In this document: positions 25,141 to 37,246 of the stretch, piece by piece
How positions within the stretch are numbered: position 1 is the first letter of the stretch
Layout: every line of letters starts with the position of its first letter
Assembly: GCA_036250195.1 (NCBI GenBank)
Contig: JAVHZZ010000002.1
Coordinates: forward strand, 70,918,205-70,982,204
Direction of reading: 5' to 3'
Origin: Mixophyes australis
Lineage: Eukaryota > Chordata > Amphibia > Anura > Limnodynastidae
Length of the DNA stretch: 64,000 nucleotides
Program-made: the position numbers and the translations under genes
Notes under the pieces: model-generated
What the model was told of the DNA's origin: nothing
Databases searched by the model: none
What the model saw: only the letters and a program-made list of their open reading frames with translations

Positions 25141-25491
25141 TGGGCATTCAATGGGCGGAGCTATGACACGACACAACAGTGTGATGGGGTGGATTGAGGA
25201 GACATGACTGACAGTTGGGGGCGTGGCTTGTGGTCTCTGTCACTATCCTGGGAGAGTGAGTAGGCGCAGAGCGAGCCCTGCAGTCCATACTGCATACTAC
25301 ACAGAGCTGTGTTATATAAGTGGGGGCAGTGGCTGCTTGTGTTCTGGAATGTCTACTGTTGCTGCTAGCAGGGGTGTAGGAACAGGATTGGTGGGGGGGA
25401 TTTCAGTTGGATGGCCAAGACTGTGTTTTGACCCCGTTGCTAGGAACTTCTACACAAAAGCCTTCATGCTACTTTCTGAAGCCATGGTCAT

Positions 25492-25793
25492 GGGCAGCAC
25501 AGTTAGTTAGTGGTTAGCACTTCTGCCTCACAGCACTGGGGTCATCTGTGTGGAATTTGTATGTTTCTGTGTTTGCATGGGTTTCCTCTGGGTGCTCTGG
25601 TTTCCTCCCACAATCCCAAAAAATATACTAGTAGGTTAATTGGCTGCTATCTAATTGGCCCTAGTCTCTCTCTCTCTCTCTCTCTCTCTAGGGAATTTAG
25701 ACTAAGCTCCAATGGGACAGGGACTGATGTGAGTGAGTTCTCTGTACAAAGCTGCGTAATTAGTGGCGTTATATAAATAACATGATGATGATG
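25492..25793 (+). mobile_element. SINE copy
   Basis: It starts GGGCAGCACAGTTAG and keeps TGGTTAGCACTTCTGCCTCA. It has lost about 40 bases around the B box (CACTGGGGTCATCTGTGTGG joins directly). It contains a (CT) run at 25667-25689 and ends with ATAAATAACATGATGATGATG. Confidence 0.7.
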
Positions 25794-27060
25794 CTCATTA
25801 AGGCTGTTCTAAACTTGTGAAACTTTTTTAAATGATAGCTTGTCCTAGTATAACTACCAACTGTTCTTTAATATAGATTGTCTTACTACAGATTTAATAC
25901 GGATTGATTGATTTATTTATTTAAAAAACTTAGTTTTCCGTTCATAAACAATTAATAAATAACCTGTATTAATGATGAACAATTATTCACTTTACTTTTA
26001 CCCTGAATGAGATCTAGCAATTAAAATGTATAGCACATACCATAACCAGTGTGGCAGTGACTATAGATTTAAAAATACTCTCAATCAAATTATGCGGTCA
26101 ACGAAATCTGAATAAAAACTAGGTTAATGACTATGAAAAATGTAAATTTTTAAGATGAACAATTAAATTTATCTAACAGCTATTTTACTAGTTAGTGTTT
26201 AATATTAATAATAATATTTATTTAATAATATATAGATACATTTTTATAGTAAAATAAACAATTAAACGGGTTGAACAAATCCTGAAACACTGATAAAAAT
26301 TAGCATAGGATTGGGAGTCTTTGTATATCTACAGTCATTGTTACAACTGTCGTAAAACGAATTACCAAACGTGAGAAAAAGGGGCTTTGAGCCCTATAGT
26401 AGTCCTTATCCTCTTGCCCCGCCCATGAAAATTTTCGTTGCTGCACCCCTGACTGCTAGTATCTTTTTCTGCACAGCCACAACCTACAAAACAGATTTGG
26501 AGCACTTGCTATAAGTCAGTGTATACAGTTATATAGCAGTATCTCTGTGGCTCCCAGCTGTATGGGAACTCAGGTCTATTTATGACCCCAGCGAGGTATG
26601 CATCAGTATGTATTGCTGCAAACTGCAGTCGTATGTAAAGAAGCACCGCTGCAATTTACTATGCCGGAGTGATTTTGGCACCCATATTTAAAACAGCAAC
26701 TTAATAATAGGCCAAACCTCCCATTTTAAAACTGTCTGGCAGAACTGCTGATAATTGCCCAAATCAGAGTTTGATAAATAAAGCACTTTGGCTACAAAGA
26801 GAGGAGGCAGCAGTTTTATGGGCTGAACCAATTTTCAGACTAATGTTCTTACTGATTCACTAGTCTATTTGATAGGCTGCATTTCATGGTTATTTTGGTT
26901 CAGTCCAGAAAATGGCTGCTCCCACTGTATGTAGGTGATAAGGACACTTCAATGATTTTGTAACCTGGAAGGTCTGGAGACACCATGAGTACAACATACT
27001 TGAATCTCACATTGCCTGCCTTTACTTCAGACATTGTGACATGCAGACTGTTTAGAGCTC
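25794..27060. other. Intergenic, nothing identified
   Basis: AT-rich sequence with several tracts of poly-A/T. No exon, RNA gene or element is recognised. Confidence 0.4.
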
Positions 27061-27450
27061 CTATTGCTCTATTATGATCTTTGAAAAGGAATAGTGCCTA
27101 AAAATATCCATCAGGCACGGAACCGATTTCCCACGCGTCTGTTTGCCTCCTAGAAAATGCAGTGTTTCCAAAACACAGAAACAACTGTAATAAACAGAGA
27201 AGCTGCCGATATCATGGCAACAAGAAGAAGACTTGGCAGAAAGAGCAAGCAGCTGTTCAAGAGCCTCTACAAGCCTGGAGAGATACTCATCACACACTGT
27301 TCCTATGTTGACCATTGCTATAAGAATGTAGTATATTATTCTGTGCTGGAACAATACTGCACATCTATTACTGTAAGAGCCCCTGATGCCTGCAGGGGCA
27401 AACACAGGGTTTATAGAAAGGGGGTTTTCAAATGCTTGATTTCCTAACAA
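27061..27450 (-). other. Segment open on both strands, possible exon or element remnant
   Basis: Both strands carry long open frames: 129 codons on the minus strand and 96 on the plus strand. On the plus strand a pyrimidine-rich acceptor ending CCTCCTAG (27153) and a GTAAGA donor (27374) border a possible 220-nt exon. On the minus strand GGGCTCTTACAG gives an acceptor at the same place where the plus donor lies, and the frame ends in a stop at 27061. Neither translation is recognised. It could be a host exon, a decayed element, or chance. Confidence 0.25.
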
Positions 27451-27614
27451 GGCAATAAAAAAAAAAAATCAACTTGTGGAAAAAGATTACTCCTCTAAAT
27501 CAGTGCTCAAAGTGGTCCGGTATACAGCGGTATCTCATACCGCCACTTCTCCCACTGTTGTTATTGACTGATTGCTATCTCTATGCGTCTGTGTGCTGAC
27601 TGCATCCTCCAACC

Positions 27615-27780
27615 CAGGGCCGTAACTAGGGCTGTGCGACAGGGGCGACCGCCCAGGGCGCAACGCTGAAGGGGGGCGCAATTTAGGAATATTTTAGGTT
27701 AATTTGGTTAAAATTGAGGGCTAGGGGGGCGGCATTTGTCTTTCTCGCCCAGGGCACTAGAATTCTAAGTTACGGCTCTG
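27615..27780. mobile_element. hAT-type MITE (166 bp)
   Basis: Its ends are CAGGGCCGTAACTAGG and, inverted, CAGAGCCGTAACTTAG. The flanking 8 bp are identical: CTCCAACC on both sides. It is a non-autonomous element with no coding sequence. Confidence 0.85.
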
Positions 27781-27985
27781 CTCCAACCCCTCCCCTTCTT
27801 GCATAACCATGCTTCCTAGTGCCTTACCATGTGTGAGTTGCTGCCATGCCTCTTCCTTCTGGATAAGACGAGCGCTGTGGGTATGTCTGACCTACCGTCC
27901 GCCCCCCCCCCCCCCCCCTTCTACGCAACAAATAGGATCACAGGCATACTTCAGCAGGGGACTAGACCACCAGCTCTTGGCACTG

Positions 27986-28319
27986 CAAGCAAAAACCCAC
28001 AAATTGTTAACAAACTCCAAGCATTGATTAGGCAAGAATTGGCGGCCATCAGTCAGTGTGTGGCCCAGAAGTTGATTGACAGCATGCCTGGTTGAATTGC
28101 AGAGGTCTTCAAAAAGAAGGGTCAACACTGCAAATATTGCCTCTTTGCATAAACTTAATGTGATTGTCAATAAAAGCCTTTGACACTTATGAAGTGCTTG
28201 TAATTTTACTTCAGTATACCATAGCAACATCTGACAAAAAGGTCTAAAAACACTGAAGCAGCAAACTTTGTAAAAAACCAATACTTGTGTAATTCTCAAA
28301 TCTTTTGGCCATGACTGTA
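27986..28319 (+). mobile_element. Tc1 element, 3' fragment
   Basis: It is closely similar to the last part of the Tc1 copy at 4586-6155. Shared blocks include AGGCAAGAATTGGCGGCCAT, AAAAAGAAGGGTCAACACTG, and the terminal TTGTGTAATTCTCAAATC followed by TTTTGGCCATGACTG-TA. The transposase core and left terminus are missing. Confidence 0.88.
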
Positions 28320-28929
28320 GACTAATTATTTTAAATAGTAACCTATACCCATAAATGTACAGTGTTCATATGCACAGAATATATACCATCTGAAAATTAT
28401 ATTTAAAGTCTATAACTTCAATGTTTTCAATTAATGTGAACACTTATAGAATATAAGAAGCAATCCCATATTTGTTTCTTTACTAGCCCACATTACATTG
28501 CAATTAGGACAATATTTAGTCTGTGTTTCTCAGGAATCGTTACAACAAAAAAAAAAAATGATGTTATCTAATTTGTCGTCTTAAAGATGAATGAGAGAAC
28601 GGCTACTGATAAAATAATTTTTATAATTATAGAGAGAATATGCAAAAGAAGTACATTTGATATAGTGACGGATTTCTTTAAGGATATGTAAATAAAGACA
28701 ACAAATGCTTGTAAACCGAGATGCGTTGTTTGAGAAAGAAAAAGGCATTAAATTGTCTTTAAGTCTTTAAGCATAGCCGTATGCAGGACTGTAACCAACT
28801 AAATACTGAATCTATTAAAGAGATAGTGTCGATCTTAACGAAATTTACAAATAATAGTAAGTAAAGCAATACGAATCAACAAGAAAAAAAAACGAGAGTG
28901 CTAATTTAAAGCAGAGATCACTAGTATGA

Positions 28930-30720
28930 AATCAGCCAACATCAAGATCCAAACATTCATTTAATCCTACAGGTTGTAATTACTCAATTGATAAATCCAG
29001 AAGGATTCTTTGAGACATAGATGGTTAAATCTATCTCCACTTCTAGCGGTGAAGTGATGGTTTCTAATCCAATCAGTTTGATTGCTTTAGGGTTGCTGCT
29101 ATGTTTCTGAGTGAAGTGACAATGGATAATATAGTCTTGTTTTTGCTATTTGATGTTACGTCTATGTTCCAGGAATCGGGACTTTAGTTTCCGTATGGTA
29201 TGACCAATATATTAATAGCCACATGGGCATTGTAACATGTATATAATATAATTGGTGTTACAATTAATAAATCATATGATTGTAAATTTTCTTAGTTATT
29301 GAAGATTCAAAACAATTCTGACATTGAATAAAACTACAGATGATACATTTGTTAGCAGCACATTTGAAACAGCCTAAGGTTCTGATGGATCTGGGAAGCA
29401 ATTGGAAATATTGGTGTTAGAAGGATTAATACGTTTTTCTGTATAATGACTAGGTGCTAAAAAAATACCTAATTGTTTTACTTTTTTGAATACCGTTTTG
29501 AGGAATTTAGTAATGGATTTAAACATAAATTGTCATGATTTCGATTGATTATATTCCATATTTGACCAAAACAGTCATTCAATTTGAAATAAAAATGAAG
29601 ACTTTTCATAAAAATGTTTGGATTTATTCAGAATTAGTAGATCTCTATTTAAATGGAGATTTTTGAAAATAACTTAAATAAATTACAGGATAATCTTTTT
29701 CTTTAAACCTATTTAGCAGATCTGTAGCTTGTTCAATACATTTGGTATCAGTGGTACAATTTCGGCGTATCCTTCCTATTTGACTAGTGTGAATATTCCT
29801 AAGCCAACTTCTATGGTGTTTACTATGAAAATATATATAATTATTGGCATCACCTTTTTAATAAGTAAAGGTGTGGATTTTATTGTCTAGACTAATAAGG
29901 GTGATATCCAATAAGTCAATGGAAAAAGTGTCTGAGGTGCCAGTGAAGGTCAAATTAAAAGGAATATGATTAAGATAGGAAGTGAATTAGGCAACAGAAG
30001 TAGAATTCCCTTTCCAAACGAAAAACAGATTGTCTATATTTCTAGGCGTCGGGGACCGGGTTCCCAACAAACTCACCATCTCAAAGAAAGTACTTTTTGA
30101 AGTGGCTCATGTAGAGATTGGCAAAGCTCGGGGCCAATGTAGTCCCCATGGCTGTGCCAAGAATTTATATATAAAATTGTTTGTCAAATAAAAAATAGTT
30201 GTGAGATAAGATAAATGATATGGATGATGAGAAAAACTTTTTATGGTCTGCTGATTGAGTATCCTACAGGTCTTGAAAATGTTTAATTCCCATAGTATGC
30301 GAGATGTTTGTATAAAGTGGTTGGGCATTGCAGGTGATGAATATATATATTATGAGTCCCAATGGATTTGTTAGACCAAACTTAGAAAGTGTGTAGTGTC
30401 ATGTATATGAGAGGGAAGGTAAATGGACAGAGGTTGTAGAACAGAATCAACATAAGAGAGATTGGAAGTAAGAGTCCCAACACCAGAGATGATGGGATGA
30501 CCAGGAAGATTTGTCAGGGATTTGTGGATCTTAGGAAGGTGATAGGTGTGAGTGATGGGATAAAGAGAATAGGAAAAATCTTTGACTTCTTAGGATATTG
30601 CCCCTTCATCTAATGCATCATTTAATAAATTCATTTTGATATTAAAGAATGGGGTCTGAAGAATGACCACTTCACCTCCTTTTCCTGCAGCTTTAAGGAT
30701 TATAGAATTATCATTACAAA
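28930..30720 (-). mobile_element. Penelope-like element, decayed (reverse transcriptase plus GIY-YIG)
   Basis: Read on the minus strand in several frames. The reverse-transcriptase part includes GTAMGTTLAPSFANLYM near 30100-30150 and, near 30020, a catalytic box changed to NIDNLFFVW where YIDD is expected. The C-terminal GIY-YIG endonuclease part is near 29165-29240 (MLQCPCGY, a stop, then YIGHTIRKLKSRFLEHRR). This domain order is diagnostic for Penelope-like elements. Many stops and shifts show that it is dead. The nearby copy at 34500-36530 belongs to the same broad group on the opposite strand. Confidence 0.82.
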
Positions 30721-30725
30721 GTTCT

Positions 30726-31339
30726 TGTCAGGCGCCGTCCCTGCATCTTAGCTCCATCACAGGGATGGTCTCCTGTTTCCAATCGTCTCCCGCCTGGTTG
30801 CACGACATTCAGACACGTCACTTCTGGCCAGAGTACCGGCAGCGTCTTACGTGCGTATACCGTTGCTAGGCAACGAGACGCTAGTTCTCTCCCAGCGGCG
30901 GCAATTAACCTTCCGTGCTCCCCTATTTAAACAAGACTATGGCACCATTATTTGCTTCCTAACCTCACTTCTCTTCTAGGCATCCATCTTGGTACTCTGA
31001 TTATACAGCTTCAGACCTCATCTTATCTCAATCTCTCTTTGGATCCTCCCTGATACTCCGTTTACTTGATTTGGCATTTGACCTTTTGGCTTCATTGACC
31101 ATACATCTGGATTTTCCCTCAGCACTTCACTACATGCCTGGCTTGACCTCGAATTATTTAGCATACGTACGCTCGCTCTATTTTGCTGGGAGCTGCCCTG
31201 GAGAGCTGCAATCTGCACTTCCCTTGCAGCAAAACCAAAATTTGCTTGCTTCGGACCCTGGAGAAGACCAGGGGTGCCTCCAGGTGCAGTAGCAACTATG
31301 TCAGCAAGTAAGCACCATCTTATTATCAGTGCTCTGACA
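30726..31339 (+). mobile_element. LTR of a decayed Ty3/Gypsy element
   Basis: The block begins TGTCAGGCGCCGTCCC and ends CTCTGACA, giving inverted ends TGTCAG/CTGACA. A TATA-like CTATTTAAAC lies near 30924. It is followed by gag remnants in the same direction, which fits a 5' LTR. The primer-binding site was not identified. No second LTR copy is present, so the boundaries rest on the ends and on context. Confidence 0.55.
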
Positions 31340-32865
31340 ATATACTCTGGCCATGTTGAATGGTGCTGGGGAACCCTCAGCCAGGGATTTACTCCTCTGG
31401 CCTGGCGGGTCGAACAACAAGAGTCTGAACAGGTTCAATAACTGCCGTGTGTGCAGAGTGTAGTATCACGTCTGAATTCACAACTGAACTCACTGTCAAC
31501 TTCACAGACACCACTTGTTGCCACTTCCCCTGTCGTAGGTCTTTCTACTGCCTCTGCCACTGCCTTGTCCAGAAATCATCGCATTCCTCCACCTGAGAAA
31601 CATGACTGTGACCTGAAAAAAATGTAGAAGTTTCCTCAATCACTGTACCATTAAGCTTGAATGGAATCCTGAGAGCTTCGTTTCTGAGAGGGCCAAGGTG
31701 GCCTTCGTTATTTCTCCACTTTCTGGGCAGGCACTCCCCCCTGCGATTCTATTTTGCACAATTCAACTAACTTTATTAAAACCTTCCATCGAATTTTCGA
31801 CAAGCCAGGTCGAGTGTCTTCTGCTGCCTTCAGCCTTCTAAATCTTCACCAGGGATCTCATCCAGTCGGTCAGTATGCGGTCCAATTTCGCACATTTGCC
31901 TCTGAATTAAAATGGAACAACTAGGCTCTTGTTGCCACCTTCTGGCAAGGACTTAATGATCGCATCAAGGATAAATTAGCCTCCAGGGAATTCATCATCA
32001 TCATCATCATTTTTTTATATAGCGCCACTAATTACGCAGTGCTGTACAGAGAACTCATTCACATCAGTCCCTGCCCCATTGGAGCTTACAGTCTAAATTC
32101 CCTAATATAGACACACACTCACACATAGAACAGACAGACAGAGAGGGAGACAGACAGACAGAGAGGGAGAGACTAGGGTCAATTTTGATAGCAGCCAATT
32201 AACCTACTAGTATGTTTTTGGAGTGTGGGAGGAAACCGGAGCACCCGGAGGAAACCCACGCAAACAGAGGGAGAACATACAAACTCCACACAGATAAGGC
32301 CATGGTCGGGAATTGAACTCATGACCCCAGTGCTGTGAGGCAGAAGTGCTAACCACTAGATCACTGTGCTGCCATCAGACCTCAATGCTCTCATCTCTTA
32401 GCGTATCCGGATAGACTTGAGCTTCCAGAAGCACTCCAGGAACAAGATAGCTCCCACTGCCCTACACCTCACCTTGCTCCACGCTTTCAGAACCCCATTA
32501 CTGTGCCCGAAGAACCTCTGCAAATTGGGCGCTCTCGCCCTACTCCTGAGGAGCATTAGAGAAGAAGGTTAAGAAATCACCTCTGTTTGTATTGCAGCAA
32601 CTCAGGACACCATCTGACTACTTGCCCCAAGAGACCGGGAAACAGGCCTTCTTTTCTGCTCAAGTTTTGAAGTAACCCGACCAGCTCAAATCATTCTTCT
32701 TGGAGGTCAATACCTCTGACATAGGAGTAGGAGTCGTTCTTTCCCAAGTATCTTCTTCTGGAGAGTCTCATCCCTTACAAGTCCAATTTAGAAGAATGGC
32801 GTCACCTTTTGGAAGGAGCTCGGCTTCCCATTACTATTTATACTGATCACAAAAACCACGCAGCT
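31340..32865 (+). pseudogene. Ty3/Gypsy gag-pol remnant with a large deletion
   Basis: Plus-strand remnants in order: a gag capsid region at about 31560-31990 (ESFVSERAKVAFVISPL; later QYAVQFRTFASELKWNN); a SINE insertion (31991-32373); a CCHC zinc knuckle at about 32590-32640 ([20 protein letters not shown]); and then, abruptly, RNase H pieces at about 32690-32865 (FFLEVNTSDIGVGVVLSQ and LEEWRHLLEGARLPITIYTD). The protease and reverse transcriptase that should lie between the knuckle and RNase H are missing. The RNase H part resembles that of the intact element at 61154-64000. It has stops and shifts throughout. Confidence 0.8.
31991..32373 (-). mobile_element. SINE copy inserted in the Gypsy gag remnant
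   Basis: The element is inverted. From its tail it reads (CAT)n, TATATAGCGCCACTAATTACG, and so on to the head GCACAGTGATCTAGTGGTTAGC in reverse complement. The gag reading continues on either side, so the SINE is younger than the Gypsy insertion. An AGACAGACAGAGAGGGAG-type purine repeat has expanded within it. Confidence 0.78.
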
Positions 32866-34499
32866 GGTACCATATACAATATGGGATATACCGAGAGCGG
32901 GCTCATTGCCAATATTTTATTTTTTATGGATTTAGAATATTTTTTACAACAAAGATTACATACATATCTATTTAAATCTAAAAAAAACTTCAAAAAAGTT
33001 TGGTTTACTGGAGGCAGCAAGTTTAAGTCCCTTTGTTAATAATCAGGTTGTGCTTTAGGTAAAAAAAAACCAAAAAAAACAGACGCCATAAAACAGAGAC
33101 GCTGGGGCTTTCAAAATCTTGTCTAGATACAGAGGGCTAACATAAAGGCAAGGAATCTTCCAATACTGCCTAATAATCCTGCCATTAATATGTTATATAA
33201 TCAAGGAGAACCTCTATTCTCACATTACTTTGGCTTTATTGATATTATATTTGAGGATAAATTAATCGGATTAGCAAACAATTGACCGCCGATTAATGCG
33301 GCTACACAGCCTCTATTGTCTAACACTTCCCGGTCTGTGACGTCACGACAGACACATCACAATTAAAACTTCATTAGAAATCTGGAATCTGTAGACATAC
33401 CACTGATTTAAATAAATGTGGATGAATAGTCCATAGAAATTTGGACTTCGTACACTTTCCAGATAAATCATTGTCAGCAGATAATTAACACTGTGTTGAA
33501 TGTGGATCTCAGATATAATGATATGCACATTTAATAATAACTACTGAGTGGGACAATATAATCCAAACTCTCTGCCGATGTATATTATGTATCAGCTGAT
33601 TTTGGTTACAAACATAAAAACCATGCAGTGTGTATGAGACCATTACTATCTTTGGGAAAATACAATGTAGCAACCAAGTCTTTTTATAACTATATGAGAC
33701 TATATGGCAAATACACTATCCGTGTTCTTTAGGAGAAATTTCTGTTCCGTCAATATAATCAAGCATTGTTTTATCATATAGCAATGCAACAACTATATAT
33801 TTTTTTGGAGGGCTAGTTGTTATTTTAACAACAAATAGCAGAACATATAGTTTGTTGTGTAGAATACCGATTGCACAAAATGAGAAATATATCTCTTTTC
33901 CATATCGATGTGGTTTTTGCTCAGTTTTTGGGCAAATTCATATAGTAAATCTATTTATATTGTCCTATAGGGAATTCTTTACTGTTATTACCTGCCATTT
34001 TATCTCCAATTTAGGAATTACAAATAGGCTTCTTATATGAGGCTAGGATTAGCTTTTTATGTCAGTTTGCTATGAACATATAGGGACTGTGAGAGAAGGT
34101 TGAGATACTTATAATTGGATTGGTAAGATTATTATACTAAAGGTATGATGATAGTTAAGTGTTAAGTAATATTAGATTTTCAATGATATTGGTATCTCAC
34201 ATTCTCACAGAATTTATCCTGACATACATTGAAAGGTCTGTTCTGTTTTTTAAAACTCACTACTCTCTTTTTTTTCTGTACACACTCTCTACTGTTGGTA
34301 ATATTGCACCAATATTGATCTCTGGAATAAAGGTATATTTGCTGAATAATGAGAATCCAAATGTTTATTGTCTATAAGAGATGTTATTTAGAAATGATCA
34401 GTTAGTGGACTGGAGTGCCTTCTTACTGAGACTTCAGTCTTTTTGTTTATTTAAAAAAAAAAAAAAACACTACTCTTAAAAACCAATCGACATTCTATC
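32866..34499. other. Intergenic, unassigned AT-rich sequence
   Basis: No protein similarity is recognised between the broken Gypsy remnant and the Penelope-like element. Part of it may be the 5' region of the latter, but I cannot show it. Confidence 0.35.
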
Positions 34500-36530
34500 C
34501 TAGTCATATGAAAGGGTAATTTATTAGTAACTTCCAAAAATTGTTTGAAAGAGACCTAGAGGAATTAAAAACCAAAAAAGTTGGTAACAACTGCAACATC
34601 ACTAGATCTGAAAAAACAGCAATAAAAACAGCTGGAGGAAAATCCTGATGTAATCATCAAATCGGGCATCGCCATCATCAATAAAGTTGATTACTTGGCC
34701 GAACTAGACAGACAGTTGCAAGACAACACCACATATGAGCCCCTTACAGGCGATCCTACCAACCCTTACCAAAAGAAACTAGAAAAACTTTTGAGCTGAG
34801 CAGCAATGAAAGGCATACTTAATAAAAACGAATTTCAATACCTTTCTATCAAACATCCGAGAATCCCAGTAATCTAGCAGATACCCAAAATCCATAAGTC
34901 ACTTGAGAAACCGCCTGGTAGGCCGATCCTTTCTGAAATTGGATCCCTTACCACCAATCTATCCACATATATAGACTGTTTTTTACAACCTATACTGGTT
35001 AGACAAGAGAGTTATTTAAAGGACACGGGCCACTTACTGGAGATCTTAAAAGGGATAGAATGGAAACCTGAATATTTTCTTATCACTTGTTACGTGGTGT
35101 CCTTTTACACCATTATAGGACACCAAGCAGGATGCAGACACATTAGAACAAGAATCAGAGCTTCCACGGGAACAAATAGATTTTCTAGTTGACAGCATTC
35201 ATTTTGTCCTCCATTGTAATTACTTTTGGTCCAGTGGGAAATACTACAAACAGGTTCGCAGGACTGCCATGGGTGCAAAATTTGTGCCCAGTTCGCAAAC
35301 CTGTTTGTAGGCCACTGGGAGGAGATGAACATATGGAGAATATATATCTATATGGCATCATTATATAGATGACGTTTTCTGCATTTGGATGGGTGATAGA
35401 GATCAACGCACTCAATGCATAGAACATATCAACCCTAACGATTTAAACATCCAGTTCACAAGTAACATCAGTAATGAGTGTAGAGTTTCTTGATTTAGAT
35501 ATTTTTGTACACAATGGTCAACTTGCAACTAAGACCTTTTTCAAGCAAGTCGACTGTAAATCGTTCATACCAACATCTAGTAGCCATCACAAGAATTGGT
35601 TTAGAAACATACCCAAGGGCCAGTTCACATGCCTTCGATGCAATTATTCTGACGTAGCACATTATGAGAAGCTAGCAAATGTCTTAAGAGAAAGGTTCTT
35701 GGAAAAAGATTATGAGGAGGAAGTTATTGAAAAGGTGTTTTAGACCTCAGGGATACTAAAAAGGAACCTTTATTTAGAAGAAAAAGCCAAGGGATAGACC
35801 CTAATCCTCAAACTTCAGTATATCTCCCTTTCATCACCAAGTACAGTAGGGATTATACAAAAGGTGGAACACATTATCAAAAAGCATTGGAATATTCTAC
35901 TACGGGATAATGAATTAAAGAAAATACTTCCCCCCCAGATCTAAATTTGTTTACAAAAAAGCTGATAATCTGGGAGAAAATTAGTAGAAAGCACCATACC
36001 TCCTGAAAGAACAACAAAAAGTGATGGCACCTGGCTAAATGAAAAAGCCAAAGGATTCTTTTACTGTAATAGGTGTGTCGTGTGCAGAACTTGTCATATA
36101 AAGGGACACAATACACGTAACAAATTTTAAATCCAATGTTACTGGGTAGATTTTTAGGATAAAATACAGACTTACTTGTGATACATTGGGCATAATCTAC
36201 CTTCTAGAATGCCCCTGTGGTTACTAATATGTAGGAAGGACTGCCAGGAATCTGTGCACAAGAATCGCAGAGCATCAGCTAAATATTAAAAATCAACTCA
36301 AAACCCAGTGTCCCAGACCATTTCTTGAAAAAACATGGCCATGATCCCTCTGAACTACATTTCGTTGGGATCTGCAATAAAAAACCATGGCAAGGGGGTG
36401 ATTATTTGAAGTTAATATCACAAACTGAGGCGAAATGGATAAATAACCTCAAACCCCTCACGCCAAAGGGTCTAAACACAGACTATGACAGATAGTTGAG
36501 ACAAGCCCTAATGTGAAATTGAGGATTGCT
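34500..36530 (+). mobile_element. Penelope-like element, decayed, second copy
   Basis: Plus-strand pieces in order: an N-terminal block around 34640-34800 (DYLAELDRQLQDNTTYEPLT); RT motifs around 34915-35100 (GRPILSEIGSLTTNLSTYID, KDTGHLLEILKGIEW); RTAMGAKFVPS near 35260; the catalytic box HHYIDDVFCIWMG at about 35355-35395; a readable 89-codon stretch at 35474-35743 starting VEFLDLDIFVHNG; and a GIY-YIG part at about 36185-36300 (IIYLLECPCGY, stop, YVGRTARNLCTRIAEHQ). The catalytic aspartates are still present, but frameshifts and stops break the frame repeatedly. Confidence 0.85.
35474..35743 (+). pseudogene. Penelope-like reverse transcriptase fragment
   Basis: This is the longest in-frame stretch of the Penelope-like copy. 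It includes the conserved EFLDLDI motif just after the catalytic box and the thumb-region pattern SSHHKNWFRNIPKGQFTCLR. It begins with an internal methionine and is not an independent gene. Confidence 0.75.
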
Positions 36531-37246
36531 GAACAGAAATGTAAGATCAGGAACTTTAATCGTGATAATGTTGAGATCTGTATTAAGTCAGAAACATTCT
36601 AAGCACGTCATTTTTAGTAATATAAACATGATAGTATTTCAGTAAATTAATGTACCAATGTGAGGTGATGACAATAGGTTATTGTTGCAGTGCAAAACTC
36701 AATGGATCGAAAACCTGAATACACTGTACTTTAAAAGCACTGAACAGATATATCCTTTTTATTACTATATTGCAATAATAGGATCCTTCTCTCTGTGGTT
36801 GTAGGATATAGGCTACTAATGGATACCTAAATATCTTTTGATAATACCTGCTTGATATTGTAGAATACATAATAAGATTCATATATTTATAGGAACCATT
36901 GTTTCTGGCAAAAAAAATAAAACTTTTTTTAGTAAAATATTATTTCATGATAAAGTAGTCGGATCTGTGAACAATGCAGACACAGTAATTATTTCTTATT
37001 AAGTAATTTTCAGTAATAGGTTATTAATATGCTTGTCTGTTTAGCCGATTCCATTTCTAGATTGTTGCAGTGGATCATGTAGGTTAAGCTATGTGTAAGT
37101 TTATATAAAGATGTATTTCAAACATGATCTATGGTATGGAACATATAAATCTAACATTTGGACACAGTTTGTTTTTTACAATGTGATCTGTGTTAGGGTG
37201 ATATAAATACACTTGTTTATTTGTTAAATCCCTCTTCTGAACATAT

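Noticed and set aside
28930..36530. LINE retrotransposons
   Set aside because: The RT-bearing sequences here have GTAMGTTLAPS and C-terminal GIY-YIG motifs, which indicates Penelope-like elements and not LINEs.
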